Shown: positions 43,067 through 52,155, counted from the stretch's first letter. The stretch: 55,977 nucleotides of DNA from Clostridiaceae bacterium (GCA_012839865.1 DUMO01000028.1:1-55977); one strand, 5' to 3'. A program made the numbers and translations. The notes: generated by a model from the letters alone, not told the origin.

Positions 43067-45099
43067 TAACTAATCTTCGTACCGCTTTTAATCACCTTCT
43101 CAACTGTTACCAGCACTAACTCCTTATTGGTGCTGGCGGCAAGTATCATGCCCTGGGACTCTACCCCCCTGAGTTTGACAGGTTTGAGGTTGGCAACCAG
43201 TATCACATATTTATTCACAAGTTCCTCAGGCTTGTAGTACTTGGCTATTCCTGAAACAACCTGCCGCACTTCGTCTCCCAATTCAAGTTTCAATTTCAAC
43301 AGTTTGTCCGCACCTTCGATTTTTTCTGCCTCAAGTACTTTCGCAACCCGAAGATCTATTTTTGCAAATTCGTCTATTGTAATGTAGTCTTCCTGTTTTT
43401 CTTCCTTCACTTCTTCCTTGTTTTCCTTCAAGGTTTCCTTCTCCATTCCTGCCTGCTTTTCTTCCTTCTCCTCGGTTTTTACTTCAGCTTCCTTTTTTTC
43501 TGCGGCAGCCTGTCCATTAGATCTCTGCCCTATTATTTTACCTAACTCATCCAGTTCCTTGTCAAGGTCAATTCTTGGGAATAATGCCGGTCCCTTATTA
43601 ACTTTTGCGGATTCGGGGAATTTACCCCAGGTCTTGACTGTATCCCATTCAACAAGTTTTTTATCATTAATTCCCAGCTGCTCCCATATCTTCTCCGGAG
43701 TTTCGGGCATAAAGGGCTGAATTAGCACTGAAATTATTCTTATGCTTTCCGCCAGGTTGTAAAGCACCTGTGCAAGCCTTCCCTTCTTTGATTCGTCCTT
43801 GCTCAACACCCACGGTTGCGTTTCATCAATATACTTGTTGGTTCTGGATATGGCTTTCCATATCTCAGAGAGGGCTAAGTTGAACTGGAGCTCATCCATC
43901 AGCCTTTCAACCTCAACGGGAGTTTTCATAACAACATTAATGAGGTCCTCGTCAAATACCCCCGGCTCCCTAAAAGATGGAATTGTACCGTCAAAATACC
44001 TGTCAATCATAGCAACCGTGCGGCTAACAAGATTTCCCAAATCGTTGGCAAGGTCCGAGTTGATTCTGTTAATCAGCGCTTCATTGTTGAAAATGCCATC
44101 AGAGCCAAAGGGCACCTCTCTAAGCAGAAAATATCTAATAGCATCCAGTCCGTATTTTCCAACCAGAACAACAGGGTCTACCACATTTCCTTTTGATTTT
44201 GACATTTTACCGCCTTCCAAAAGAAGCCATCCATGGCCGTAAACCTGTTTGGGAAGCGGTTCTCCCAGTGCCATAAGCATTGCAGGCCATATAATTGTAT
44301 GGAACCTGACTATTTCCTTACCTACGAGATGCGCATCGGCAGGCCAGAATTTTTTGAAATCAGCATCATTATCTGTCATATACCCCAAAGCCGATATATA
44401 GTTGGAAAGAGCATCTATCCAGACATATACCACATGCCCCGGGTCAAAGGTAACGGGAATTCCCCAGTTGAAGGTTGTTCTCGAAACACACAAGTCTTCA
44501 AGCCCCGGACGGAGGAAATTATTAAGCATTTCGTTGCGTCTTGATGCAGGCTGAATAAAATCAGGATTTTCTTCAAGAAGTTTAATTAATCTGTCCTGAT
44601 ACTTGGAAAGCCTGAAAAAGTAGCTTTCTTCCTTTGTCAGTTCCACTTCCCTGCCGCAGTCGGGGCATTTGCCATCCACCAGCTGGGTTTTTGTCCAGAA
44701 AGATTCGCAGGGGGTGCAATACCATCCTTCATATTCACTTTTATAGATGTCTCCCTGGTCGTACAGCTTCTTGAAAATTTTCTGAACCGTCTCTTCATGT
44801 TGTTTATCGGTGGTCCTGATGAACTTATCATTTGTAATTTTCATTAATTTCCAGAGTTCTTTTATGCCGGCTACTATCTCGTCTACATATTGCTTGGGTG
44901 TAAGTCCCTTTTCTTCAGCTTTTCTCTGTATTTTCAAGCCATGTTCGTCAGTACCTGTAAGGAACATGACATCATAGCCTCTCAGCCTTTTATATCTGGC
45001 CATTGTATCCGCTGCAACCGTAGTATAGGAATGCCCAATGTGAAGTTTGTCACTTGGATAGTATATTGGGGTTGTAATATAATATTTTTTATCTGCCAT
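43066..45099 (-). CDS. metG: methionyl-tRNA synthetase with C-terminal tRNA-binding domain
   Basis: 677 residues. It charges tRNA-Met. The H-I-G-H-S motif (about 21) and K-M-S-K-S-K-G-N (about 298) form the ATP site. A zinc knuckle is present as C-T-P-C ... C-P-D-C-G (about 127-147). The anticodon-binding helical domain runs to about 510. A charged linker of about 55 residues, nearly all K, E and A (540-590), joins an EMAP/Trbp111-like OB domain (I-D-L-R-V-A-K-V-L-E, about 575-677), used for dimerisation and tRNA affinity. RBS GGGAG. No T-box or S-box leader was recognised upstream. The promoter region has a direct repeat of AAAAAAGGCAT (45135-45162). Confidence 0.97.
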   Translation of the reverse strand: MADKKYYITTPIYYPSDKLHIGHSYTTVAADTMARYKRLRGYDVMFLTGTDEHGLKIQRKAEEKGLTPKQYVDEIVAGIKELWKLMKITNDKFIRTTDKQHEETVQKIFKKLYDQGDIYKSEYEGWYCTPCESFWTKTQLVDGKCPDCGREVELTKEESYFFRLSKYQDRLIKLLEENPDFIQPASRRNEMLNNFLRPGLEDLCVSRTTFNWGIPVTFDPGHVVYVWIDALSNYISALGYMTDNDADFKKFWPADAHLVGKEIVRFHTIIWPAMLMALGEPLPKQVYGHGWLLLEGGKMSKSKGNVVDPVVLVGKYGLDAIRYFLLREVPFGSDGIFNNEALINRINSDLANDLGNLVSRTVAMIDRYFDGTIPSFREPGVFDEDLINVVMKTPVEVERLMDELQFNLALSEIWKAISRTNKYIDETQPWVLSKDESKKGRLAQVLYNLAESIRIISVLIQPFMPETPEKIWEQLGINDKKLVEWDTVKTWGKFPESAKVNKGPALFPRIDLDKELDELGKIIGQRSNGQAAAEKKEAEVKTEEKEEKQAGMEKETLKENKEEVKEEKQEDYITIDEFAKIDLRVAKVLEAEKIEGADKLLKLKLELGDEVRQVVSGIAKYYKPEELVNKYVILVANLKPVKLRGVESQGMILAASTNKELVLVTVEKVIKSGTKIS

Positions 45100-45282
45100 T
45101 CTTTAAACACGCTCCCGTTTGCTTCTTATGTAAAATGCCTTTTTTATATAATGCCTTTTTTTGTATTCTGTCATTTTATTTATAATTAATACTATAACAT
45201 TTATAAGGGATTTTTCAAGAAAAATAAAGAAATCGATGGGCTTGCTAGCATATATTTCATTAGAAACCACCTGGACCGCAGC

Positions 45283-45816
45283 CTACCGCCCAAAAAGGAG
45301 GGTGCAGATCCATACTGATACAATCACGCTGACACCTTCTGCAATCAGCGCTGCAAGGAGAGTATACCTGATGTTTTTCACACCCACCGACCCGAAATAC
45401 ACAGTTATTGTATAAAACACGGTTTCAGTGGACCCCATCATTGTTGACACAACACGGCCTATGAATGAATCAGCCCCGTATTTTCTTATTATATCTGTCA
45501 CCAATGCAAGGGAGGCACTGCCTGATATGGGCCGCATAAAAACAAGAGGCAGTACTTCCGATGGTATTCCAAAAAAGTTGGTAACAGGCTTGGCTGCATA
45601 AATCAGCAAATCCAGTGCCCCTGATGCCCTGAAAACCGCCACCGCAGCCATCAACCCCACAAGTGGCGGCAGAATTTTAATAACTGTTTCAATGCCATCC
45701 TTTGCACCTTCAACAAACATGTCAAACACTTTAACATCCCTCCAGGCACCAATGCCCAGAATGATTAATACTGCTGCTGGTATGGCATACAGGGATAACA
45801 TTTTAATTATATGCAT
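45283..45816 (-). CDS. spmB: spore maturation protein B
   Basis: 177 residues from ATG 45816 (AGAGG 8 nt upstream; GTG 45825 also possible). A nucleoside-recognition (Gate) domain membrane protein with helices around 8-25, 50-70, 95-115 and 140-175. F-M-R-P-I-S-G-S-A-S-L-A-L-V-T-D-I and G-S-T-E-T-V-F-Y-T-I-T-V-Y-F-G are hallmark segments. With SpmA it is needed for dehydration of the spore core in Bacillus and Clostridium. It is 11 nt from spmA. Confidence 0.94.
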   Translation of the reverse strand: MHIIKMLSLYAIPAAVLIILGIGAWRDVKVFDMFVEGAKDGIETVIKILPPLVGLMAAVAVFRASGALDLLIYAAKPVTNFFGIPSEVLPLVFMRPISGSASLALVTDIIRKYGADSFIGRVVSTMMGSTETVFYTITVYFGSVGVKNIRYTLLAALIAEGVSVIVSVWICTLLFGR

Positions 45817-45827
45817 TTTTCGCACCT

Positions 45828-46412
45828 CTACCTTCCGTTATAAATCGTGGAAAGCAGTTTCACTGCCAATACCCCCGTGACAGCTGCAGAGATTGACGCA
45901 ACCCACACAGCCCCGATTATCTCGGCAGGGTTTTTTGATCCGGCAAATGTTCGAATTGCAATTACAGTTGTGGGAACCAATTGAACCGCCGCAGTGTTAA
46001 GCACTAAAAACATGCTCATGGAGTCTGTGGCAGTATCTTTTTTGGGGTTTATCATTTGAAGTTCTTTCATTGCTTTAAGTCCCAGGGGAGTAGCAGCATT
46101 GCCAAGACCCAGAAAGTTTGCTGAAAGATTCATTACCATAGCTCCGATTGCAGGATGTTTCCTGGGAATTTCAGGGAAGAATGCCCTTAAAACCGGTTCC
46201 GCAAGCCTGGTTATGAATCTGATGATACCGCTTTTTTCCGCAATATTCATTATACCTGTCCAAAGACAAATAACTCCGAGGAGCCCTATACCCAGCTCCA
46301 CCGCTGCACCTGCCGACTCAAGAAGTGCCCTTGTCACTTCCTCAACCCGTCCGTTCATTATTCCAATAATAAAGCCGGCCAGCAGCATAAACAGCCAAAT
46401 ATAATTTAACAT
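45828..46412 (-). CDS. spmA: spore maturation protein A
   Basis: 194 residues from ATG 46412 (GAAGGGATGG upstream). The upstream in-frame ATG at 46496 would add 28 atypical residues. It has multiple membrane helices. G-L-G-N-A-A-T-P-L-G-L-K-A-M-K-E-L is diagnostic, and N-T-A-A-V-Q-L-V-P-T-T-V-I-A-I-R follows. It forms an operon with spmB. A Spo0A-box-like TTCGACA (46548-46554, minus sense) lies about 136 nt upstream. Confidence 0.94.
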   Translation of the reverse strand: MLNYIWLFMLLAGFIIGIMNGRVEEVTRALLESAGAAVELGIGLLGVICLWTGIMNIAEKSGIIRFITRLAEPVLRAFFPEIPRKHPAIGAMVMNLSANFLGLGNAATPLGLKAMKELQMINPKKDTATDSMSMFLVLNTAAVQLVPTTVIAIRTFAGSKNPAEIIGAVWVASISAAVTGVLAVKLLSTIYNGR

Positions 46413-46547
46413 GAAACCATCCCTTCGAATTACGGGAATACCGTTGTGAATTCCAACTTTTTCAATGATGGTGTCGGACCTTTTCAATCTAATCATTTAT
46501 ATGATTTTAATGCGTGAACTATTCTGATAAAATATAATGAAAAATTT

Positions 46548-46554
46548 TGTCGAA
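46548..46554. promoter_or_regulatory. perfect Spo0A box in the spmA-abrB spacer
   Basis: TGTCGAA, the exact 7-nt 0A box. In minus sense TTCGACA could overlap a -35 region (TCGACA, 17 bp, TTATCA) directed at spmAB. Confidence 0.45.
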
Positions 46555-46738
46555 TATAAATTCCCAGTTATATAATGCCGTCACTCCCTGAATAAGCTAT
46601 TGCTGTTATATTATTACACATCGATATTATTGCAGCAAATAAATGTTTGAGTACTGTGCCGGCTATGTTTCAGGGCTCTTTGACAATGAGGAAAAATTTT
46701 TATATATAACATTTTTTTGAAATTTTTAAAATAAATTC

Positions 46739-46767
46739 TTGACTGCATATGGAATTTATGCTAGTAT
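46739..46767 (+). promoter_or_regulatory. SigA promoter of abrB
   Basis: TTGACT (46739-46744), 17-bp spacer, TAGTAT (46762-46767), about 51 nt upstream of the abrB ATG. Confidence 0.7.
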
Positions 46768-46783
46768 TATTGGTGCAGGTAAA

Positions 46784-46790
46784 TGTCGAA
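46784..46790 (+). promoter_or_regulatory. Spo0A box at the abrB start point
   Basis: Perfect TGTCGAA about 10 nt downstream of the inferred transcription start. In B. subtilis Spo0A~P represses abrB by binding 0A boxes downstream of its promoter, so placement and sequence suggest the same switch here. Confidence 0.65.
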
Positions 46791-46817
46791 TAATATGTTG
46801 CAAGAGGAGGGAAATAC

Positions 46818-47060
46818 ATGAAATCCACAGGTATTGTAAGAAAAGTCGATGAACTTGGCAGGGTTGTTTTGCCTATCGAGCTTAGAAGAACACTTGATAT
46901 TGCTGAAAAAGACGCTCTTGAGATCTATGTTGAAGGCAATACCATTATACTTAAAAAATACGAGCCGGCTTGTTTGTTCTGCGGAAATGCAAGGGATGTT
47001 TTAGTTTATAAGGGAAAGAGCATTTGTCCCGACTGCATGAGAGAAATTAAAAATAGGTAA
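46818..47060 (+). CDS. abrB: AbrB-family transition-state regulator with zinc-ribbon C-terminus
   Basis: 80 residues, RBS GAGGAGGG. Residues 1-50 are the swapped-hairpin DNA-binding domain (STGIVRKVDELGRVVLPIEL, then ALEIYVEGNTIILKKY), nearly as in Bacillus AbrB. The C-terminal third differs from Bacillus: C-L-F-C-G-N-A ... K-G-K-S-I-C-P-D-C forms a C-x2-C/C-x2-C zinc ribbon, the clostridial arrangement. It represses stationary-phase and sporulation genes during growth. The gene lies divergent from spmAB and has its own promoter, Spo0A box and terminator. Confidence 0.93.
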   Translation: MKSTGIVRKVDELGRVVLPIELRRTLDIAEKDALEIYVEGNTIILKKYEPACLFCGNARDVLVYKGKSICPDCMREIKNR

Positions 47061-47101
47061 GCTCAGGATCTTATATTTGCCTATAAAAATAATCCAGATT
47101 T

Positions 47102-47130
47102 AAAAAAAGAGGTTTAAGACCTCTTTTTTT
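47102..47130 (+). terminator. terminator of abrB
   Basis: GAGGT-ttaag-ACCTC with flanking A7 and T7 runs, 40 nt past the stop codon. Confidence 0.9.
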
Positions 47131-47152
47131 ATTTCCCGTTGGCAATCATATT

Positions 47153-47204
47153 GTGACGTACTCCCGCCGCCTAAGAGGAGGCAGCCTTCTTGCTGCTATA
47201 TGTT
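47153..47204. repeat. IS200/IS605-end-like hairpin repeat, copy 2
   Basis: Reverse-orientation copy of 9134-9184. Its complement reads TCTTAGGCGGCGGGAGTACG followed by TCAC, with the flank ATATAGCAGCAAGAAGGCTG. The palindrome is more decayed than in copy 1 but an extra GCAGC/GCTGC hairpin is present. It lies between convergent abrB and rsmI. Confidence 0.6.
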
Positions 47205-47251
47205 AAAATCTTCTTTGTTTTTTTACATTCATTTCATGTGCAAGTTAAATA

Positions 47252-48121
47252 TCAATCCCTGTCAGGCTCCCGGGTATCGGTTTGACTGATAATATCCCTG
47301 TAAACATCTCTTTTGCTCATACCCCTGTCTTTTGCCGCCTGTTTTATTGCCTCCATTCTGTCCATACCGCTTTTTATATAAAATTCCACGTGCTCCTTTA
47401 CCGGAACTTTTGACCACTCCTGCCGCCTTTCGTTCAATTCAGCTTCTTCCTTCGCGCCTTCAATTACCAAAACAAATTCACCTTTCGGCACTTTGTTTTT
47501 ATAAATTTCCAATGCTTCCGAAAGGGGTATTCTTAAAACTTCTTCGAATATTTTTGTCATCTCCCGGACTATGGCAATGTTCCTGTTTCCCAAATAGTCC
47601 AAAAGCTCACCAAGGGTGCGTGCAAGCTTATGAGGAGCTTCATATAAAATTATCGTCCTGGTTTCATGCTTCAATTCTTCGAGTCTTTTCCTTCTTTTTT
47701 TATCCGCCGGCAAAAATCCCTCAAACACAAAGCGGGCGGTAGGCAAGCCTGAGAGTATTAATCCTGATATGGCTGCAGAGGGACCCGGTATTGAGCATAC
47801 CTTGATTCCGTTTGCAATTGCCATCTTGATAATTTCCTCTCCCGGGTCGGATATTCCTGGAGTCCCTGCATCTGAGACAATAGCAACATCCTTGCCTTTC
47901 ATAAGTTCTTCAATGATGTGTTCGCCTTTTTTATATTTATTATGCTCATGATAACTTGTAAGCTTGTTTTCAATGCCAAAATGATTGAGCAGCTTGATGG
48001 ATTGCCTTGTATCCTCGGCAGCAATAATGTCAACACTCTTCAGTGTTTTAATAGCCCGAAGAGTTATATCTTCCAGATTTCCAATAGGAGTTGCAACTAT
48101 ATACAAAGTACCTGTTTCCAT
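47252..48121 (-). CDS. rsmI: 16S rRNA (cytidine1402-2'-O)-methyltransferase
   Basis: 289 residues from ATG 48121 (GGGAAGG about 11 nt upstream). The upstream in-frame start at 48187 would overlap trmN6. It methylates C1402 in the decoding centre. The tetrapyrrole-methylase-like fold shows L-Y-I-V-A-T-P-I-G-N-L-E-D-I-T, A-A-E-D-T-R-Q-S, V-S-D-A-G-T-P-G-I-S-D-P-G and I-P-G-P-S-A. The C-terminal HTH-like extension is complete. It follows trmN6 by 7 nt, as yabC follows yabB (yazA omitted) in Bacillus. Confidence 0.96.
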   Translation of the reverse strand: METGTLYIVATPIGNLEDITLRAIKTLKSVDIIAAEDTRQSIKLLNHFGIENKLTSYHEHNKYKKGEHIIEELMKGKDVAIVSDAGTPGISDPGEEIIKMAIANGIKVCSIPGPSAAISGLILSGLPTARFVFEGFLPADKKRRKRLEELKHETRTIILYEAPHKLARTLGELLDYLGNRNIAIVREMTKIFEEVLRIPLSEALEIYKNKVPKGEFVLVIEGAKEEAELNERRQEWSKVPVKEHVEFYIKSGMDRMEAIKQAAKDRGMSKRDVYRDIISQTDTREPDRD

Positions 48122-48128
48122 CAATTTA

Positions 48129-48872
48129 TTAACCTTCCCTGCAGTATATTCTGTTAATCTCTTCCGAATAGCGTCCTTTACCATCATAGATGTAAAGAGG
48201 CTCCAGCATATTAAGCTGTGTTTTCCCGCCCCTTACCGCTTTGACCAGAACCAAATTGGGCTTTTTATAGGGGGCAGGATGAATGAACCTTAAGAATTTC
48301 GGCTCAATTGAATAAGTTCTGAGCAGATATAAAATATCCACCAGCCTTTCCGGCCTGTGAACCATTGCAAACTGGCCATTTACCTTTAAAAGCTTATGGA
48401 CGGCTTTTATAATATCTTCCAGAGTGCATGCAATCTCATGCCTTGCCAGGGACAGTTTGTCTTCCGCATTTTTTATGCCGCTTCCCCTGCCTATATAGGG
48501 AGGATTTGTCACAATCACATCAAAGCTTGACGCTTCAAAATAATCTTCAAAACGTGTTATATCCCCCTCAAAAATCCTGACCCGGTCTTCCAGCCCGTTC
48601 AAACATATGCTTCTGTTCGCCATTTCAACCATATCCGGCTGAATCTCAATGCCAACTAATTCATTTGCTTCAGTCTTACCTGCCATCAGGATTGGTATAA
48701 TGCCTGTTCCCGTTCCGATATCCAGAACCCTGTCTCCCTTTTTTGCATCAGCAAAGTTGGCAAGAAGCACTGCATCGACCCCAAAGCGAAAAGCCTTGCG
48801 CTTTTGTATAAGCTTTAGATTTTTATATTGAAGATCATCAATGCTTTCATCGTCCAATAACCTTATATCCAG
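48129..48872 (-). CDS. tRNA1(Val) (adenine37-N6)-methyltransferase-like protein
   Basis: About 247 residues. A SAM-dependent methyltransferase with motif I V-L-D-I-G-T-G-T-G-I-I-P (about 48-59) and catalytic N-P-P-Y (about 121), as in N6-adenine methylases such as TrmN6/YfiC. This is the yabB position of Bacillus. The start is uncertain. TTG 48857 is the first conventional codon, but its Shine-Dalgarno would be only 3 nt away. CTG 48872 is placed properly after GGAGAGAAG and restores the L-D-D-L-Q-Y-K-N-L-K-L-I-Q lead-in seen in relatives, so I prefer it. Confidence 0.85.
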   Translation of the reverse strand: MDIRLLDDESIDDLQYKNLKLIQKRKAFRFGVDAVLLANFADAKKGDRVLDIGTGTGIIPILMAGKTEANELVGIEIQPDMVEMANRSICLNGLEDRVRIFEGDITRFEDYFEASSFDVIVTNPPYIGRGSGIKNAEDKLSLARHEIACTLEDIIKAVHKLLKVNGQFAMVHRPERLVDILYLLRTYSIEPKFLRFIHPAPYKKPNLVLVKAVRGGKTQLNMLEPLYIYDGKGRYSEEINRIYCREG

Positions 48873-49026
48873 AAAAACTTCTCTCCTTTTTATCTTACTC
48901 AGGGGACAATGACTCCCGCATGTCCCGGCACTGCTTCACGCAAGCCGGTTTATAACCTGCGCCCGTCATTATCCTTTAACCTTTTTCATATCATTCTTAC
49001 TTCGCCGTTTTTATCTATAACTACAA

Positions 49027-49062
49027 TAAGGGGCCAAATAAATACTTATTCGACCCCTTATC
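49027..49062 (-). other. hairpin after the ferredoxin gene
   Basis: ATAAGGGG pairs with CCCCTTAT around AT-rich inner pairing, 23 nt past the stop. No T-run follows on the minus strand, so a terminator role is tentative. Confidence 0.45.
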
Positions 49063-49084
49063 TATCAGCTCAAACCAATTATTA

Positions 49085-49276
<192 letters not shown>

Positions 49277-49488
49277 TTAAATGAATTGCTTATCTTAATC
49301 GTTTTTATTTTATCATTATTGGGTGAATATGCAAGCTTTTTTTAAATTGGGAGCTTTGCATCAAAATTCTTCTATTGGGGCACTACTGCTCTGTTTATTG
49401 AACAACCGGCTAGAATACTGAAATTCAGAGCTGGTCGTTTGTAAGAAAAGAAATGCGTGCAAAGAATGAAGGGTGTGTAAAGAATGAA

Positions 49489-49523
49489 AAGTGGAACAAG
49501 GTACCTGTCCCACTGTCCCACTT
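49489..49523 (-). repeat. REP-like hairpin at the ricT stop codon
   Basis: AAGTGGAACA / TGTCCCACTT hairpin with internal GGTACC and a second copy of GTCCCAC. The repeat arm touches the TAA of ricT. Motif family GTGGGACAG...TTGTTCCAC is like dispersed clostridial repeats. It could end transcription. A further imperfect hairpin (AACAACCGGCT / AGCTGGTCGTT, about 49400-49438) precedes it. Confidence 0.5.
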
Positions 49524-50413
49524 TAATCCTCCAGCTCTTTCAACGCTTCAATGTCCACTTCGGCATCATCGAAGCTTTCGATGATGATGTCATCCTTCGC
49601 ACCATCCCGGATGATTTTAACCTCTTCGGCTTTAAAAGTTCTTATATCCGCATCGTTTTCCTTATCCAGCTTGACCTTTACAATTTCCTTAAGCAAGCTT
49701 ATTCCGACAACCACTCCCTGCCCTTCGGGAGTATCAACTATGGCTCCCTCTTTGGGCACTTTCTTGAGAATTTCTTCATAAGCTTCCTGCTCATACCTCA
49801 GACAGCACATCAACCTTCCGCAGATACCGGAAATTTTGGTCGGGTTTAAGGACAAACCCTGTTCTTTGGCCATTTTGATTGAGACCGGGTCAAACTCGCC
49901 AAGGAAGCTGTTGCAGCACAGGGCCCTGCCGCAAATGCCAATACCGCTCAGCATCTTTGTTTCATCCCTTACCCCTATTTGTCTTAATTCAATACGGGTT
50001 TTGAAAATGGATGCAAGGTCCTTGACAAGCTCACGAAAGTCAACTCTGCCCTCTGCAGTAAAATAAAAAAGAATTTTATTATTATCAAAGGTATACTCCA
50101 CATCAACCAGCTTCATGGGAAGGGAGTGTTCCGTTATCTTCTTAAGACAAATGTCATAAGCTTCCTTTTCTTTTTTGCAATTTTCTTCATGATGCAGCTT
50201 ATCTTCCGGAGTAGCGATTCTCAGCACCTTTTTCAAAGGAGCAACTATCTCCTCCATAGGCACTTCTTTTAAAGGTATGACTACACTCCCGTATTCAATA
50301 CCTCTCGCAGTCTCCACAATAACATCCGGGTTTGCATCTATATCAATTTCACCGGGATCAAAATAATAAATTTTACCGGCTTTTTTAAATCTGACTCCAA
50401 CAACTTTTACCAT
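49523..50413 (-). CDS. ricT: RicT/YaaT, PSP1-domain sporulation and RNA-maturation factor
   Basis: 296 residues. ATG 50413, AGGAGG 8 nt upstream and overlapping the holB end. It is a PSP1 family protein. Paired cysteine clusters G-I-C-G-R-A-L-C-C and G-I-C-G-R-L-M-C-C-L-R-Y-E (about 163-205) are the iron-sulfur ligands known in B. subtilis RicT. N-terminal Y-Y-F-D-P-G is followed by K-R-I-type helices. In Bacillus the RicAFT complex promotes RNase Y processing and Spo0A phosphorylation. Only RicT is in this window. An acidic tail (FDDAEVDIEALKELED) ends the protein. Confidence 0.94.
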   Translation of the reverse strand: MVKVVGVRFKKAGKIYYFDPGEIDIDANPDVIVETARGIEYGSVVIPLKEVPMEEIVAPLKKVLRIATPEDKLHHEENCKKEKEAYDICLKKITEHSLPMKLVDVEYTFDNNKILFYFTAEGRVDFRELVKDLASIFKTRIELRQIGVRDETKMLSGIGICGRALCCNSFLGEFDPVSIKMAKEQGLSLNPTKISGICGRLMCCLRYEQEAYEEILKKVPKEGAIVDTPEGQGVVVGISLLKEIVKVKLDKENDADIRTFKAEEVKIIRDGAKDDIIIESFDDAEVDIEALKELED

Positions 50414-50416
50414 CAA

Positions 50417-51400
50417 TTATGCCTCCTGCAATTTCATAAGCATTACTTCAATACTCAACTGATAATTAGTGTTATAATTCAAGTTTGATCTGGTGGTGTT
50501 AATAATTTCTATGTTATCAACAAGTTTTTTTGAAGTATATCTTTTTGCGCTATCAATAATAATATCCTTTTTATCTGAATTAATCAACATACCTTCGTTT
50601 CTGGTTCTTTTGCACACCAGAATGTCACGGTAAAAAATTTCCATCATGTCCAAAATTGTGTCAATATCCTCTTTATTCTTTTCAAAAATATCATACTTGT
50701 CAAATACGGCAACCAAGCCTTCCCGGCCAACCTGATCCGCCAATTCAATTATTTCATTGCGTAAAGCATCAAAATTCTCCGAACCGGCCAGCTTCATAGC
50801 AGTGCCAATAATACCCCCTGAATAGGATGCAATAAACTCGTTGCTCCGTGATGCAGAATACAGCCTGTTGAGAAGTTCCAAAACTTCCCTGAAGGTGTTC
50901 TTCTTTAAATTGTATTTCAAAATTCTTGACCTTATGGTCTCTTTTAAGCCGTAAAGACTGGGCGTAGTCAAAATAATAACCGCAAACCGGGGAGGTTCCT
51001 CCAAAGTCTTCAACAGACAGTTTTGCGCCTGCATGGTCATTGTTTCGGCGTCCCTGATTATATAAACCTTTCTTTCCGAGTATAAGGGCTTTACCATAAT
51101 ATCATCCTGCATTTGTCTTATTGCTTCAATTTTGATCGTGCCTTTATCCGGCTCAATAAGGCAAAAATCCGGGTTGCTGCTGTTTTTCAATAAAAGGCAC
51201 GGCTTACACCTGCCGCAGGGTTCATCCCCGTTTGGCTCACTACACAAAAGAAGAGCTGCAAAGGCTTTCGCCAACGTAGTTTTACCTATACCTTTTTCAC
51301 CGGAGAATAAATAAGCATGTCCGACTCTATTTGAAAAAAACGCATTTTTCAGACTTTCAATTAAATCCCTTTGACCGATTATATTTTTAAAAGTATACAC
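50417..51400 (-). CDS. holB: DNA polymerase III delta-prime subunit
   Basis: 327 residues from GTG 51400. A longer frame to TTG 51535 adds 45 K/R/G-rich residues unlike any delta-prime and without RBS. It opens the beta clamp as part of the clamp loader. The Walker A is F-S-G-E-K-G-I-G-K-T-T (about 30-40). A zinc module C-S-E-P ... C-G-R-C-K-P-C (about 52-66), and L-L-K-T-L-E-E-P-P (about 128) are present. Only S-R-I occupies the place of the S-R-C arginine-finger motif. It keeps the yaaR-holB-ricT order of Bacillus. Confidence 0.93.
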   Translation of the reverse strand: MYTFKNIIGQRDLIESLKNAFFSNRVGHAYLFSGEKGIGKTTLAKAFAALLLCSEPNGDEPCGRCKPCLLLKNSSNPDFCLIEPDKGTIKIEAIRQMQDDIMVKPLYSERKVYIIRDAETMTMQAQNCLLKTLEEPPRFAVIILTTPSLYGLKETIRSRILKYNLKKNTFREVLELLNRLYSASRSNEFIASYSGGIIGTAMKLAGSENFDALRNEIIELADQVGREGLVAVFDKYDIFEKNKEDIDTILDMMEIFYRDILVCKRTRNEGMLINSDKKDIIIDSAKRYTSKKLVDNIEIINTTRSNLNYNTNYQLSIEVMLMKLQEA

Positions 51401-51620
51401 TCTAACTTTCTTCCACCTGCCTGCCCCCCGGGCTTGCTTTTTTCGGTGCTGCCTTTCAGATTCATAAGAACCGTTTCCAGCGCCAGTCCTCTTCCCTCTT
51501 CCAGCCTTCCAACTTTCTCTTTCTTCAAATCCCAACTTTTCACTTTCAAGTCAAAAATTTAATCTTCCGCTCATTGCATGATAACCTTGATGCAGCACCT
51601 TAATAACTTTCGTCCTTACA

Positions 51621-52073
51621 TCATAATATAAGGTCAAATATCAATCCCTTCAACCCATCAATCTTTTCCAGTATCTTTACATTGTTCTTTTCATTTGCAA
51701 GTATTTCCGAGGTCAACTCATCCAACTCGCTGTTTATTTTTTTGATAATGGCGTAGGCACGGTGCCTGCCCCTTCTGTCCAGAAAATTTTCCTTTGTAAA
51801 TTTATGTGAATTCCTGAGGGCCAAACTGAGAAATTCAGAAATCAGCCTTTTATAAACCCGTAATTCGGCAATATCGAGTTTTTCCGCAAGTTTCTCCCCC
51901 TGAGCCTCAATACTTTTCGCCAGATCTTTAAGCCGGGCATTGTGTCCGTCTTCTTCCGCATGCATAAGATTGCTGTGAAAATCGCCACTCTTACCAAGAA
52001 CTTTTTTTCCCGGGTCTCTTTGCAAAGGCTCTCTTAAACCCGGCAATTCATTCAATCCCTGATTGATCTTCAT
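51621..52073 (-). CDS. YaaR-family (DUF327) protein
   Basis: 150 residues, AGGATGG before ATG. It is helical: residues 45-150 contain L-R-V-Y-K-R-L-I-S-E-F-L-S-L-A, then D-R-R-G-R-H-R-A-Y-A-I-I-K-K-I-N-S-E-L-D, the signature of the YaaR family of unknown function found between darA and holB in Firmicutes. It has a basic start with no membrane segment. Confidence 0.88.
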   Translation of the reverse strand: MKINQGLNELPGLREPLQRDPGKKVLGKSGDFHSNLMHAEEDGHNARLKDLAKSIEAQGEKLAEKLDIAELRVYKRLISEFLSLALRNSHKFTKENFLDRRGRHRAYAIIKKINSELDELTSEILANEKNNVKILEKIDGLKGLIFDLIL

Positions 52074-52155
52074 ACATGCCCATCCTTTTTATTGCTGCAA
52101 GTTTTATGCCAAATCCCGCATGTCTTGCAGCTTTAGTTTGTTCAAAAAGTCATGA

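Noticed and set aside
45240-45285. T-box-like GGTGG string after spmB
   Set aside because: It follows the spmB stop with no stem I, specifier or antiterminator organisation before metG.
51401-51535. N-terminal extension of holB to TTG 51535
   Set aside because: No RBS, highly K/R/G biased, and not part of the delta-prime fold. GTG 51400 fits the family start.
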